Source of the DNA: Oncomelania hupensis
Lineage: Eukaryota > Mollusca > Gastropoda > Littorinimorpha > Pomatiopsidae
Length of the DNA stretch: 64,000 bases
Direction of reading: 5' to 3'
NCBI GenBank assembly: GCA_036898135.1
Contig: CM072525.1
Location: 20,578,345-20,642,344, forward strand
Part shown: positions 10,841 through 23,400 of the stretch, in pieces
How the letters are laid out: each line of letters begins with the position of its first letter
How positions within the stretch are numbered: position 1 is the stretch's first letter
Translations under genes and position numbers: made by a program
The notes under the pieces: model-generated
What the model saw: only the letters and a program-made list of their open reading frames with translations
The model's database searches: none
Told to the model about the DNA's origin: nothing

Positions 10841-11509
10841 CCTATCCTACCCTATCCCGTAACTCTAAGGTCGTTGGGCCCTGTGGGTACAGGCACTGAA
10901 TAGAATAGACCCAACGTTTCCCGGCGTGTCGTAAGAGGAGACTAACAGGGGTGATGTCAGTACGGCATCACTGGGCGAAAATCAGTCAAGATGGAGGAAC
11001 CTAATGTTACTATAGGTTCAACGACCACGTGCTCGAGACCAAGGCGAGCCACACTGTATTTGTGGATTTCGGCTGTGGCCAACAGCCTGGAGAGGATTGG
11101 GCTCTACCAGGTCTTTCTTACCCAAGACACGCCATATGATGAAAAGAACCACCCATTCCATACTGGATCGGTCCTTGCCCGGGTCATCAAGGACCGCGCC
11201 TTCCATTGGCCACCAGGATGGAGGTGATAAGTGTGCTACTGATGGACAACTTAGCAGTCCGCATGAGAGACAACATCGTCTTTGGAATGTCAGGACTCTT
11301 AACTGCAGAGGGAAAATATGAAGAACTGGACCACTATTGATGGAACATTTTAGGTATCGGCGAACTGAGCTGGAAAGGCCCAAGTACCATTGAATAGATT
11401 TTCAACATCAGAACAATCTGCGAGAAATACCTACATCACCAATAACATCTATAGCATGTGTTTGTAGACTTCAAAAAAGCGTCTGACCGAGTCTGGCATG
11501 CAGCATAAT
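10841..11509. mobile_element. Rearranged RTE-BovB-like copy: inverted 3' tail joined to 5' part (twin-priming pattern)
   Basis: Positions 10841-10878 are the 3' tail of the RTE element in minus orientation (CCTATCC units, then GTAACTC). From about 10881 the 5' end of the same element follows in plus orientation (GAATAGAATAGACCCAACG). It then jumps near 11393 to an internal RT segment. The 6-bp repeat ATCTGA flanks the whole unit (10835-10840 and 11510-11515). A tail in one orientation joined to an inverted upstream part is the product expected from twin priming. Reading frames are broken. Confidence 0.75.
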
Positions 11510-11515
11510 ATCTGA

Positions 11516-12023
11516 CACTAAAAACAAAAAGAGAACGCCCCAAATACATAATTTATGTAACCACACAGGTACTCTATCTCAAACATTAGACCCCCATCTC
11601 TCTCTCTTTTGACATTTTCTCTTACACATGCACATTCTTTCTCTCTCTCATTCACAGTTCTCCCATACCCGGTCTAATATTGCTACAGATCTGAAGAATT
11701 GCTATTGATGCTCCTTTATTTTCACTTTATTTTCTGGTTTTTAAATTTTTTAGACACCTTCTCTCTTCAATATCCATTTAATAAACAAATAAATGGATGA
11801 ATAAATAAACAAATGGATGAATAAATAACGAAATACATCCTTGAACTAGAAGCATTTTTATAGGAATTTTAATTTATCTGTTATCTTGTATTTTTGTATT
11901 TATCCATTCATTTTTTAATATTTTTTGGGCTAATTGCTAAACCATTTATTTCTACATTTACACAAATCTCTTGCCAAAGGCTTTTTCCCACATGTTTCCA
12001 TTTATTTTTGTACACACTCCTTC
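11516..12023. other. OS9 downstream flank, no further gene seen
   Basis: AT-rich DNA with TC-rich and AAATGGATGAATAAAT repeats. On the minus strand an AATAAA lies about 20 bp after the OS9 stop (near 12001) and another near 11946. Either may be the OS9 poly(A) signal, but no transcript data are available here. Confidence 0.4.
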
Positions 12024-12209
12024 TCATAAGCCGTTTTCTAAATTTGGGGACATTTTGTCATTAGCATCCTTTTGATTATCATTGCTGTTGTCGTTCGCAT
12101 AGGTTGCTGCATCGTCATCTGCTACTACTTTGTCCAAATCAAAGCTGTATCCGTCTTCCAGCGATGCCTGCCTGCTCTCTTCTTTCACTGCTTCGTTGCT
12201 GCCTCCTCC
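12024..12209 (-). CDS. OS9: OS9 exon 17, C-terminus and stop (residues 643-703)
   Basis: Acceptor ttgctgtggcag, phase 0. NEAVKEESRQASLEDGYSF aligns with the vertebrate EEAQKERQRQKELESNYRRV directly after FFNIL, so no exon is missing between 16 and 17. The last 40 residues are Asp/Asn-rich and not conserved. Confidence 0.85.
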   Translation of the reverse strand, partial: GGGSNEAVKEESRQASLEDGYSFDLDKVVADDDAATYANDNSNDNQKDANDKMSPNLENGL

Positions 12210-15200
12210 CTGCCACAGCAAACGCATAAAAATAAATGTCTTTAAATAAATGGATGGACAGATGGGGAGCGCAGTTGACTTACATTACATTACATTATTA
12301 TTGCTTTAGGTCCAGCGGACTCTTCCGAGCCAAATCAGGACCGGACAACCCCCGATCCGCATACAAGATCTGCTGAAACAACCCTAGTGGTAAAACCGAA
12401 AGCTCTCCACCAGCTAGTCACTTTACAATAAAGACATCCCACGCAGGGGGACGGCTGAGGCTTCACCCCAACTTATCGAACCCCCGTTTACAAAAACAAA
12501 ATAGAATACAAACATCATTATAAATTATCAACAAAACACATACATATAAAATGCCTACATTGCTAAATAATAACATCATAGGAAGCCCTAGTGACCACCT
12601 GGCAGAAAGCGTCCAATATTCCCAAGCTGATCCAACAGACCTCATACACAAACAAGGAGTCTTGTCCCGGAAGAGTTTTTAAGAAAAAAGGTAGGAGACT
12701 GGTCTAGCAAAGAAGACGATAGTATAGCAGATTGATAGAAAAGAGCAGGAATGAGAAAAAGTAAATGAGAAAGACAGCGACAGTGGGAATTTAAAGCACT
12801 AAATTTCCAAAAAGTGGGGATACTATTTATACTGAAACCCCCGGCACCCCAACGGGGGTCGCAGTTGACTTAACGGTGTGTACGCAGTGTACTCGAATGT
12901 CAGGCAAGAACAAAGCCTTTTCACAGCCTGGAATAAGAATGAAAATTATCCAGAGACACTGCGCCCCTTCTCCTTTGGATGAGTGTATAAGCCGAGGTAT
13001 AGTCAGAGCACGCACGCATTTGCTACGTATGGACTTAAAGATCCTGATGCTCATGTCCTAGACGGGAGAGTGCCGGCTACACAAATACACCCAGCATGCA
13101 CTAAGTCTCTTCTCCCCCAATACTCAGTCACCCAGGATTGTGCTCAGTTGTCTTGGTGTCAGACTATGAGCCCAAATGCGGCAAGTGGGCGCATTCAACA
13201 GCTGGAGTTAGATCCTGTATCGGCCAGCGCCTTGAGCAGCTCTTGATTTGGAGAGGCGCTGTACAAAAGCAATTAAATAAACTAAAAGGGCAAAGCCCAT
13301 ATGACTCACATGCTCCTTATGGAACTCGAAAATGAGATCTATCATCACTAAATATAAGTTTGGACAAGTTAGAATCAAGGTCACTTTGGTAATTAAAAAA
13401 AAAAAAAAAAAAGGTAAAGGTAGACCCATAGCCTTGTGGCCATAGGGGAGCGTGATGTTGGAGATCACACTTATCTTGGGCCAGCGTAATGAGGGTGATG
13501 CCCATCTCTCTCCCTCGCTGCTTTACATTCCCCACCCTTAAGAGAGTAGGTACTCAGTCACAGTTGATTCAACTGGGGGCGTTGTTATTTGTCGCTTCAC
13601 GTTTTGCGGTCACCCATCCAAGTGCTAACCGCACTGGACGGTGCTTAACTTGTGACACAGCGGCGAGTGCTCCAACCACTGCACTATCCGACACTTTAAG
13701 GTACCTATACAAACTGACTTTGAAAAGCTCTAGAGACCTTGATCTTGGAGTGAGGTTGACCAAATTTGCAAAGTATATGTGTCTCATTGATAGCTATCAT
13801 GCATCAAAGCTCAATATTAATAACCTAGAAAAAAAAAAGTGAAATTTTGTGAAGAATTTTCATTTTTTGACTAACATTTGATGACCCAGTGGCCTTGACT
13901 TTGAAGTGAAGTCACTCATTCATTGATCATTTTCGAGGACTCATGGATACACACCATTTTACCAAGTTTGGTTCTGATAGTTAAAATAGGCTCTGAGTAC
14001 TTAGCCACTTTAAAGTTTTGCACAGACCGACGAATGAACAGACTTTTTTTTTTCCCGATATCATTTTTAGATTCTTAGGACTCATCTCGCAAAGATTTGG
14101 AAAAGTTTTGAAATTTTTTTTTTGGTGGGGGGGGGGGGGGGGGGCGGTTAATATATAGACTTACATTGCTACGCATGTGAGTCAATAAATGAATTAATGA
14201 ATTCCCACAAATATTCATCCATTCTAATGACTTGTTTTATAAAGTAAGCAAAAGCGAGACAGCAGAAGCATTGAGTGTTGAGCCATAAAGTAGTGGTCAC
14301 ATTTGGCATACGTTTTACGGCTTATGCATTGGTTTATGAGATTTTTCATTGATCGGAATTTTGGTGTTTGGCCACACTTTATGAGTTTAGTGGCCACATT
14401 TGGCTTACGTTTTATTGCTTATGCATTGGGTCGGAAATAGTGGCGCCGTCGATTTTATAAATGTGTGCAGCTGTATAATTTCACTACAACAAGGCACTTT
14501 TTCATGACTATGTAATGCACTCTTTTACAATTTGACAATATGAAACAACTTTACTAAGATCGACACCCAACAACTGAATTCAACTGCCTTAGCTTGCCAA
14601 GTTGTGTGTAACAAACAACTTTTGTTGCGTGTAACCCTGCGAATGGGAGGAGTTTAGGTAGACCTTTAAACTCGTGGCTTCCCACTCTCGTTTCTGATCG
14701 GTCCTCGTAAGCCCGGCTTATGTATTTTCGCAAAAGAAATCAAACATGCACTATCCTTGCGAAATTTTACCTTAGCCAGTATGCAAAGATATAAATAAGG
14801 AATTCATAAGCGTGACATAAGTGTGGCCCGGGCCTTAACAGGGTAAGGCAGTGATTTCAAGCTAGTTGATGGATGGCTTGGAGGGAAAAAAAAGAAAGAG
14901 AAAAAAAAAAGGGACCCCGGTGCACCTTTGGATGATAGCATAAACCGAGGTCTAGTGTAGTCTGTGCCTACAAACGCATTTTTTGACTAACGTTTGTTGA
15001 CCCTGTGACCTTGAAGTGAAGGCATTCATTCACTGATCATTTATGAGGTCTCATGGGTATACACCATCTTACCAAGTTTGGTTGTGATAGTTGAGATAGG
15101 TTCTGAGTTGTTAATCCACTTGCAAGTTTTGCACAGACAGACTAGGGACGACGGACAGACAGACTTTATAATATGTAGACAGACTTTATATGACATACAG

Positions 15201-17413
15201 ACATTTTTTAAAAATAAATGTCATTTCTGGACTAGTTAGGACTCATCTCGCACAGATTTGCAAATATCTGGGTTTGTTGGTTTTTTTGTATTTTTTTTTT
15301 TTGGGGGGGGAGGGTAGAGGAAGGAGGGGGGAAAGGTGGGGGATGGGAGAAGGTGAGCACATAAACTAACATTGCTATGTAGGCAAGTCAAAAAAAAACT
15401 ATGAATATTTTAAAAATTAAAAAACACATACCAAAATGGCAACTATCATATTCTGGAACTGCTGGTTATTCTCCGTGATCACATGTATGGTCTTATCGTC
15501 ATCGTCATCACCTGGCATCGATCCAATGATTTTCACATGCACCTTTACACCTGAAGCAAACATTACAAAAATTATTTTATGGCAATAAAATAATCCCTCG
15601 TCGGTTCAAATCCTACTACAACAACTTTAGTCTAAAAAGATACTGGAAGACAAGACAAAGGACTGAAGGCCCACGGAAGGAGATAAATACACCAGATTAG
15701 CAGTTTCCATTTCTATACATGTTAAATGTTCCTTCATGACATAAACGCCAAAAAGATACTGGTAATTTGCCATGATGACATTTTTAATGTCTATTCTTCA
15801 GTTCTTTTCTTTTTTTTTTCTTTTTAACAAAAAACAAATAAACCATTTTTTTATATTTTGCTTTATTCAATCTAATTCTTTTTGAAGTTATTTCCCCCTA
15901 TCTAAATATTCCATTTGATGCAACTTAGTTTCCAACAGAACAACGTTGGACAAATTATTCTTCATCATAGTCACTGCGAGTGGATTGGGTAATGTGTATT
16001 TGAATGTGTGTAGGTTTCATTTACATAGCGCACATCTTTATTGAACTAGATGTGCACAGCCTAGCACAATTTCAATACCCGTTACATAAAGTCAGACATA
16101 GAGCTATAAGCCAACAAACAGCAAGCATCCAAACACTGAAAAGCAAGCCCTCATGAAATTATCGCCAACTTCCATTGTCGTCATCATCATCATTATCATC
16201 AAACAATAACTTTTACTTCGTGAGTAATCTAAATCAATGTAAAAACACCAACCCAACCACACACACAGCGCATAAAGCTACCCATATCCTTTGCATACTA
16301 ATGAGAGCATAAACTGCTGATGTCACGGAGAGAAAGCAGTGTGGAATCACTTTCACAATGAAAATCACTCGCTTCTTAAAGATCCCTAATACAGCAGGTA
16401 AAGAAACATGGGGTTAAAATCTCTTTAAAAACTACTGCATAAAGAATACAAAGGATTTATATGGTCAGGTACAAATCTGTTTTCAAGGTCACGAGCTGAG
16501 TTCAAAACAAACACACACACTCACTCACACTCAAACACATGTGTACACAAAGGACATAAGAAAAGTGATGGAAACAGTCTTTCATAAGCGAAGCAGACAT
16601 TTGCAGCTATTGAAGCAAATGAGCAGAGATGAAAAGTAAAAGCCAAAACTTCTTAAAGTGCGTCTAAGGTGAAGATCAATGTGCAAGAATTTAAAATTTA
16701 AAAACATCTAACGTAAAAAAATATGAGCATTTGCTTAACTATGTATCTTTATACATTTTGGGGTGTCCAATATTTGCGAAATTTGAATCTAAACGTTGTG
16801 CTTAATCGTCCTAAAGGGTGACTGCTAGGACCACTATATGACTTATCTCCTTTAGAGAACCTAGGTAGGCACGCATTAAACATATAATGAGCGGAGCATG
16901 ACCAACCTGCTTTAGCTAATTGACTGTGAGAGGACTGTGCGATACTTGATGACTGCAGCATGTACCCTTTTTGCTAGACTGGCTAGGTGACGTTTTCGAG
17001 GAACCAAATGTCTTTTTAAGCTGCTTTTGAGGGAAAAAAATGACCTCGACTCACTTTAATTGAAGAAATATGACAATTAAAGGAGAAAGCATGACAAAAC
17101 AGTATAATAATACTAATAATACAGGACGCTACCACATGCTTTTCTTCTATAGGACTCAAAGCACAGCGATCTGAAAAGATTGCTATCACAGAAGGCAGAA
17201 GAAAAATCAATTTTTATTTTCGAAATTTAGATCAACGGCATCCCATAATGGGGTTATTGAAGGGAGGTAGGAAAACGGGTTACCTGGAGAAAACCCTTGG
17301 TGTCATGAAAAGTTGTCCAAGCACTAGAAAGCCTCCTATCTTAGTCAATGTAGCCCAGGATGGAAAACCTCTTATCTTAGCCAATGTAGCCCAGTATGTC
17401 ACCTTGCCCAGCC

Positions 17414-17463
<50 letters not shown>

Positions 17464-20400
17464 TTATATAGCGCTTTTTCCCAATAAACAATATCTGTTC
17501 AAAGCGCAGTACTCACGCATTCATTCTAAACATCCGGCTTCATACAAAATAAAATCAGACACTTGCTAACGAATACGAGGGAGGGAGGGAGGGAGGAAGG
17601 GAGAGCTAAGGATGGGTGATGGGCAATAAAATGTACCAAGTAAAAAAACCAAAGCCTCCATGAGAAAATGATTGCACAGATATGATGCATCATTCAAAAT
17701 GATGAAGTGAACAAGCCGAACAAGAGCAGTAAGTGAAACAGTACAGAAAATAGTTGGAGCAAACAAAAAGGAAGGAAATAATTAAAACAATTAAGCACGA
17801 TCAAACAAAATGAAAACGTAACTTACAAACAAAACCAAGGTTAAATTAAAAAAGAAAAAAATAATAACAATATCATGAACTAGAAGGGCAAAGCCCATAT
17901 GACTCACATGCTCCTTATGGAGCTTCCAATATTTAACATAAAAATGACTGCCCATGAAAAACAAAGAAACAGTGGCATTTAACATGCAAAATAATACCGA
18001 CTTTGAGCTTTCTATGCTCTTGGCCTTTTAGATGACCTTGACTTCCGGCTCCAAATACATTCATGTAATATCAAATGAACTACAGAAAAAGTTGTGTTAT
18101 GCCAAAAAAAAACGGTGACCTTGGGATGATCTTAACCTTCACGTGACCTCTCATGCTCTTGTACGATCAAATAACCCAATGTTGTTGCATACTATGGGTT
18201 AAATAGAGCCATTCCACTGTACCAAGACCTTAAGATTAACGCAAAAATTGAACATACATGAAAGAGCAATAAATTATTTCTAAATACAATAAGTTTGAAC
18301 TTTATATCTCTCATAGTTTAGGGCCAAGGTCACTTCAAAGTACCTATATTAACCGATTTTGGACAAGTCCAATGACCTTGACGTTGGAGTGAGGTTGACC
18401 AAATGTGTCCCATTGATATATATCATGCATAAAAAAATCATAAGTTCAATATTAATAACTTTTTTTTTTAATTGAAATTTTGTGAACATTTTTCATTTTT
18501 TTTACTAACATTTGTTGACCCTGTGACCTTGAAGTGAAGTCATTCAATCACTGATCATTTATGAGGTCTCATGGATATACATCACCTTACCAAGTTTGGT
18601 TGAGATAGCTGAAATAGGTTCTGAGATATTAATACACTTGCAAGTTTTACACGTCCACCTGGCGGACAGCGGACAGGCAGATGGATGGACAGACAAAAAA
18701 AAAAAAGTTTTAAAATGTAAATTTTGGACTATTTAGGACTTATCTCGCACAGATTTGCAAAAATCTTGACATTTTTTTTAGGGAGTGAGTACATAGACTT
18801 GCACTGCTACGCATACGAGTCAAAAAGTCATAAAATAAAATTATAATAAAATACATTTAAATATAATTTTAAAAAAAATAAAATAAAATAAATAATAAGC
18901 TAACTTTAAATTAAAACACCCCCCCAAAAAAAAAAAATTTTTTTTTTAAAGTAAATGAAATTTTAATATATATATACATATATATTTTTTACATTTTATT
19001 TTGTAGAGGACATAGCTAACAAAATGATAATCACCACACACACAAAATAAATTTTTAGATGAGTACATAACTTGCACCAAAAAAAAAAAGAAATTAATCA
19101 CAACCCCCTTTCTTCGTCCTTTCCCATAAAATAAAATATTAAATTGGAATACATACTAGTAGGATCAATTCCAGCTTTTTTCAACTGTTCTTCGAAATGG
19201 CTCTCAAGGAATTTCTGCTGGTTTGACGATTTATCTGATCATCAGCAATATAATCATCATCAATGATCATCATCACTATCAAATTTAATGGTATTACTAA
19301 GCTTTCCTCATCACCATCAATACTTTTTTGCTCATTTCCAACTGAAATGAAAGAAATGAAAAATGTGATTACATTAGTTATTACATACACGCTATGCTCC
19401 ACCGCCCCTCTCCCCTACCCATACCCTCCCTTCAATGTTGTTAGCATTTATCCAGTCCCACCAACTCCAAAGCTCAGCATTCGCCTGGCACACCGATGAC
19501 CCAGGTTCGAATCCTGTGTTGGGCAAGATGAGTTAGTTAGTTAGTTAGTTAGTTAGTTATTCATTGCTTACAGGGTCAAGCAGACTGCAAAGAGCCAAAT
19601 CAGGACCACAAAATCAAGACCACAACTTCACTGAAAGAGGACTCACTCCCGGTCCGCATAAAAGATCTGTCGAAACAACCCTTGTGGTAACACTGAAGGC
19701 ACTCCACCAGCCGGTCACTTTACAATAAAGACACCCCTCGCAGGGGACGCTAAGGCTATACTCTAATTTATCGAACCTTAGTGTTCAAAAACAAAATAGA
19801 ATATAAACATCATTATAAAATATCAATAAAACACATACATATAAAATGCCTACATTGCCAAATAATAACATCATAGGAAGCTCCAGTGACCACCTGGCAG
19901 AAAGCGTCCAATGTTCCCAAGCTGGGAGGCACTGTGGTCTAATGGTAGTGCTTCGGCTTGCGGATCTGAAGGTCCCGGGTTCGAGCCCTGGCCGGCCGGG
20001 CCATTGTGTTGTGTCCCTGGGAAAGACACTTTACTCCTGTTTTACTACTCCTTCGGATGAGAGTATAAACCGAGGTCTAGTCTGTGTCGCATACATTCCA
20101 TCATAACGGACTTTAAAGATCCTGACGCTCATGTCCTAGACGGGTGAGTGCCGGTGACAAGAACACACCCAGCATGCACCTAGGTCCTTCTCCCCCATCC
20201 CTGGTTGCCCAGGATTGTGCTCAGTTATCCGGGCGTCAGACCATGCGCCCAAAGGCTGCGGGTGGGCGTCTCGGGCGGCTTGAGTTAGATCCTGTATCGG
20301 CCAGCGCCTTGAGCAGCTCTTGAGCTGGAAAAGCGCTATATAAGAACGATTAAATAAATAATAAATAATAAATAAGCTGATCCAACAGACCCCACACACA

Positions 20401-23400
20401 AATGAGGAGTTTTGTCCCGGAAGAGTTTTCAAGAAAAAAGGTAGGTGACTGGTCTAGCGAAGAAGAAGATAGTATAGTAGATTAATAGAACAGAGTAGGA
20501 ATGAGAAAGAACAAAGGAGAAAGACAGCGACAGTGGGAATTCAAAGCACTAAATTTCCAGAAAGTGGGGATACTATTTATACTGAAATCCCCGGCACCCC
20601 AACAGGGGGAAATGTTGGGCAAGATAAATCTGGTCGATTTCACTGTCCATCTTTACAGTATGATTGCTCTAGTGGTTCAGTGTTGATTCGGGTCCCTACC
20701 CTTCTTCCTAGGGAAGGTCATCACTATCTTCCCTATAGCCAATGGTGGGTGTAGACGCTAAACTTCAGGAGGAAAACGAAGCTTAACGTCCCATTGCCTA
20801 AGCGTTAGGGAGGAAGACTAAAGTTCAAAGTTCATTTGTTAGTTTATAACAAGGAAAGACTGGCCTGTTTAGCCCTTACGCTGCATCGGCGCATTTCTGC
20901 TACAAGACTACTACCCAAGGGAGAGAACACAAAAACTTAGTCACTAGCCGTGTTCTCTCCCATGGGTCGTATGCTGCTGAAATGCAACTTTGGCAATCGG
21001 CCCTACACAGACTCTAGTAAATATTTCAGGTTGTGTGGTGCATAGGTGCGCGAACATTGTCTGAAAATATGAGTGATTCCAAAGAGTTACAAATGGCATC
21101 ACTCGATGGAGTTAGTAATGAACTGATTGACAGGGCAAAAATTGTCAGACAGGCCGGCTTGAATTGAAAGCTCTGGTTGTGCAAACGTGTGCGCAACAAT
21201 GAACAAAGGCAGAGCAACAAGACAGTAATCAGGTATAAACGCAACATCTTTAAAGATGAAGTGCACACGGATAGCCCAACTAGGAAGATGCACTAGGAAG
21301 ATGCCTACCAAAAACAACAATTCTAAAGAACTGGCACAACATCAAAGTTGTTCTCAATCACGCACAACATTCAACAATAGCTCTCACCTGAATGCAACCA
21401 CAACAAAATATTTTGTTCACAGGAACTGTGCACAAAGAAAAACTCAAAAGCATATACAAGGCCAATTGTTAAAACTAAAACATGAAACGCAACGCCAATG
21501 AACACCTGTGCACTTGTACAAACAATTTCAGCCAAACTTCAATGTTACCACCATATGCTTACCTGAACGCAATGTAGCAGGAGGAGCTTGAACCCCTCTA
21601 GGCTCCTTCTCCTTAGATTCCTCCTCTTTTTTTTCCTCCTCCTCTTTGATGCCTTCTTCCTTTTTTGCGTCTTTCTTGGTGGTCTGGTCAGAACCGCCCA
21701 GTAGTTTATCGTTTCGCAGCCTGAGCCTGGCATTTGTCTCTTTGAGATCTGTGTTAATGTCGCGCATTTCTGAAGAAGAAGAAACAAATTCCGACCCAAG
21801 TTAGCTTTCCCTGGCTGTGTCAGCCCAGTGTAAAGGAGTTTTTGCAGAGTTCTTACAAAGCCTGGAAAGTAATGGACAGTGGAGGAATTTCAGAATTAAG
21901 TTTTCCAGGCCTTGGAAAGTCGTGGACATTCCAATGAAATCATGGAAAGTCCTCTAAATTTTAATAAAGTAGGAATGCTTTGTTTTTTGTCTCTTGATAG
22001 TTTGTTTTCTTGACCTTTCAAACAAATCAAATGCTATGAGAAAGTCAGCAAAGGAGTAGAATGAAGACCTTGAAATTCAAAAGAACAGAGATTCAAAAGC
22101 ATATAACAACCTGTAAAACTACAAGCAAACTAGAAGGGCAAAGCCCATATGACTCACATACTCCTTGTGAAACTTGCAATGTTTAACATAATAATGATTG
22201 CCCAGCAAATTTTTTTTTAAAAGATACAATGGCATTAAAATGCAAAGTAATACCGACTTTTATCTTTCTATGCCCTTGACCTTGAGATGACCCTGACTTC
22301 CGGCTTCAAATTCACTAAAGTAATATCAAATAAACTACAGCAAAAGTTGTATTATGCCCCCCCAAAAATAGTGACCTGGCGATAACCGTGATCTTCAGTA
22401 ACCTTGACCTTTGGATGACCTTGACCTTCACATAACCTCTCATGCTTCTGTATGATCAAATAACCCATATGCTTCTGTATGATCAAATAACCCAATGTTG
22501 TTGCATACTATGGGTTAAATAGAACCTCCATTGTACAATGACCTATTTTTTTTAAAATTTTTTGCAATGCCTAAATGACCTTGAGCTTCAAGACCTGAAT
22601 ATATGACAGATCAATGTATCATCTCTAAGTACAAGTTTGAACTTTATATCTCATAGTTTAGCGTCAAGGTCACGTCAAAGTACATATATAACCGACTTTG
22701 GACAATTCCAGTGACCTTAACCTTAGAGTGAGGTTGACCAAATGTGCGTGGTATACATGTCTCATTGATATCTATCATGCATCAAAGAATCATAAGTTCA
22801 ATATTAATAAATTAGAAATAAAAAAGAAATTTTGTTAAAAATTTTCATTTTTGACTAACATTTTGTTGATCCTGTGACATTGACCTTGAAGTGAAGTAAT
22901 TCATTCACTGATCATTTATGAGGTCTCATAGATATTCACCATCTTACCAAGTTTGGTTGTGATAGTTGAAACTATAGTTGTGACTATATAGGACTCATCT
23001 CGCAGATTTGCAAAAATCTTAAATGTAATAATAGTACTACTAATAATAATGATAGTAATTGTTACACTCCGTTTGATGTTGGTGTTTTCTATCAGTATCT
23101 GATTCAGCCCCGATGCTTGAATTCCTGATAGGGTGTAACTCAGATTCGTTTATTCACACAGCCCGTCCAAACAGCATACAAGTCACAAAGTCGACGTATG
23201 AAGTTTTCCACTTTTATTCAGCACACATCAACAACTGCATACAATTCTCAATTCAACTCAACAACTTTCACAGCAACTTTCCAAATCACTATCAACAACT
23301 TTACTCTCCCAACAACAATCTCGGCACACGATTAAATAACCTCTCTCTCTTCCGGAAGGATTTCGAATACTGTAGAAATGACGCACTGCCACCAATCGAA

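Noticed and set aside
13600..13690. 5S rRNA gene
   Set aside because: Only the internal promoter core is similar; the 5' and 3' thirds of 5S rRNA are absent and it lies inside a repeat.
13489..13842. Open frame of 117 codons
   Set aside because: It reads through the opposite strand of the 5S-like SINE and family B; no protein family.
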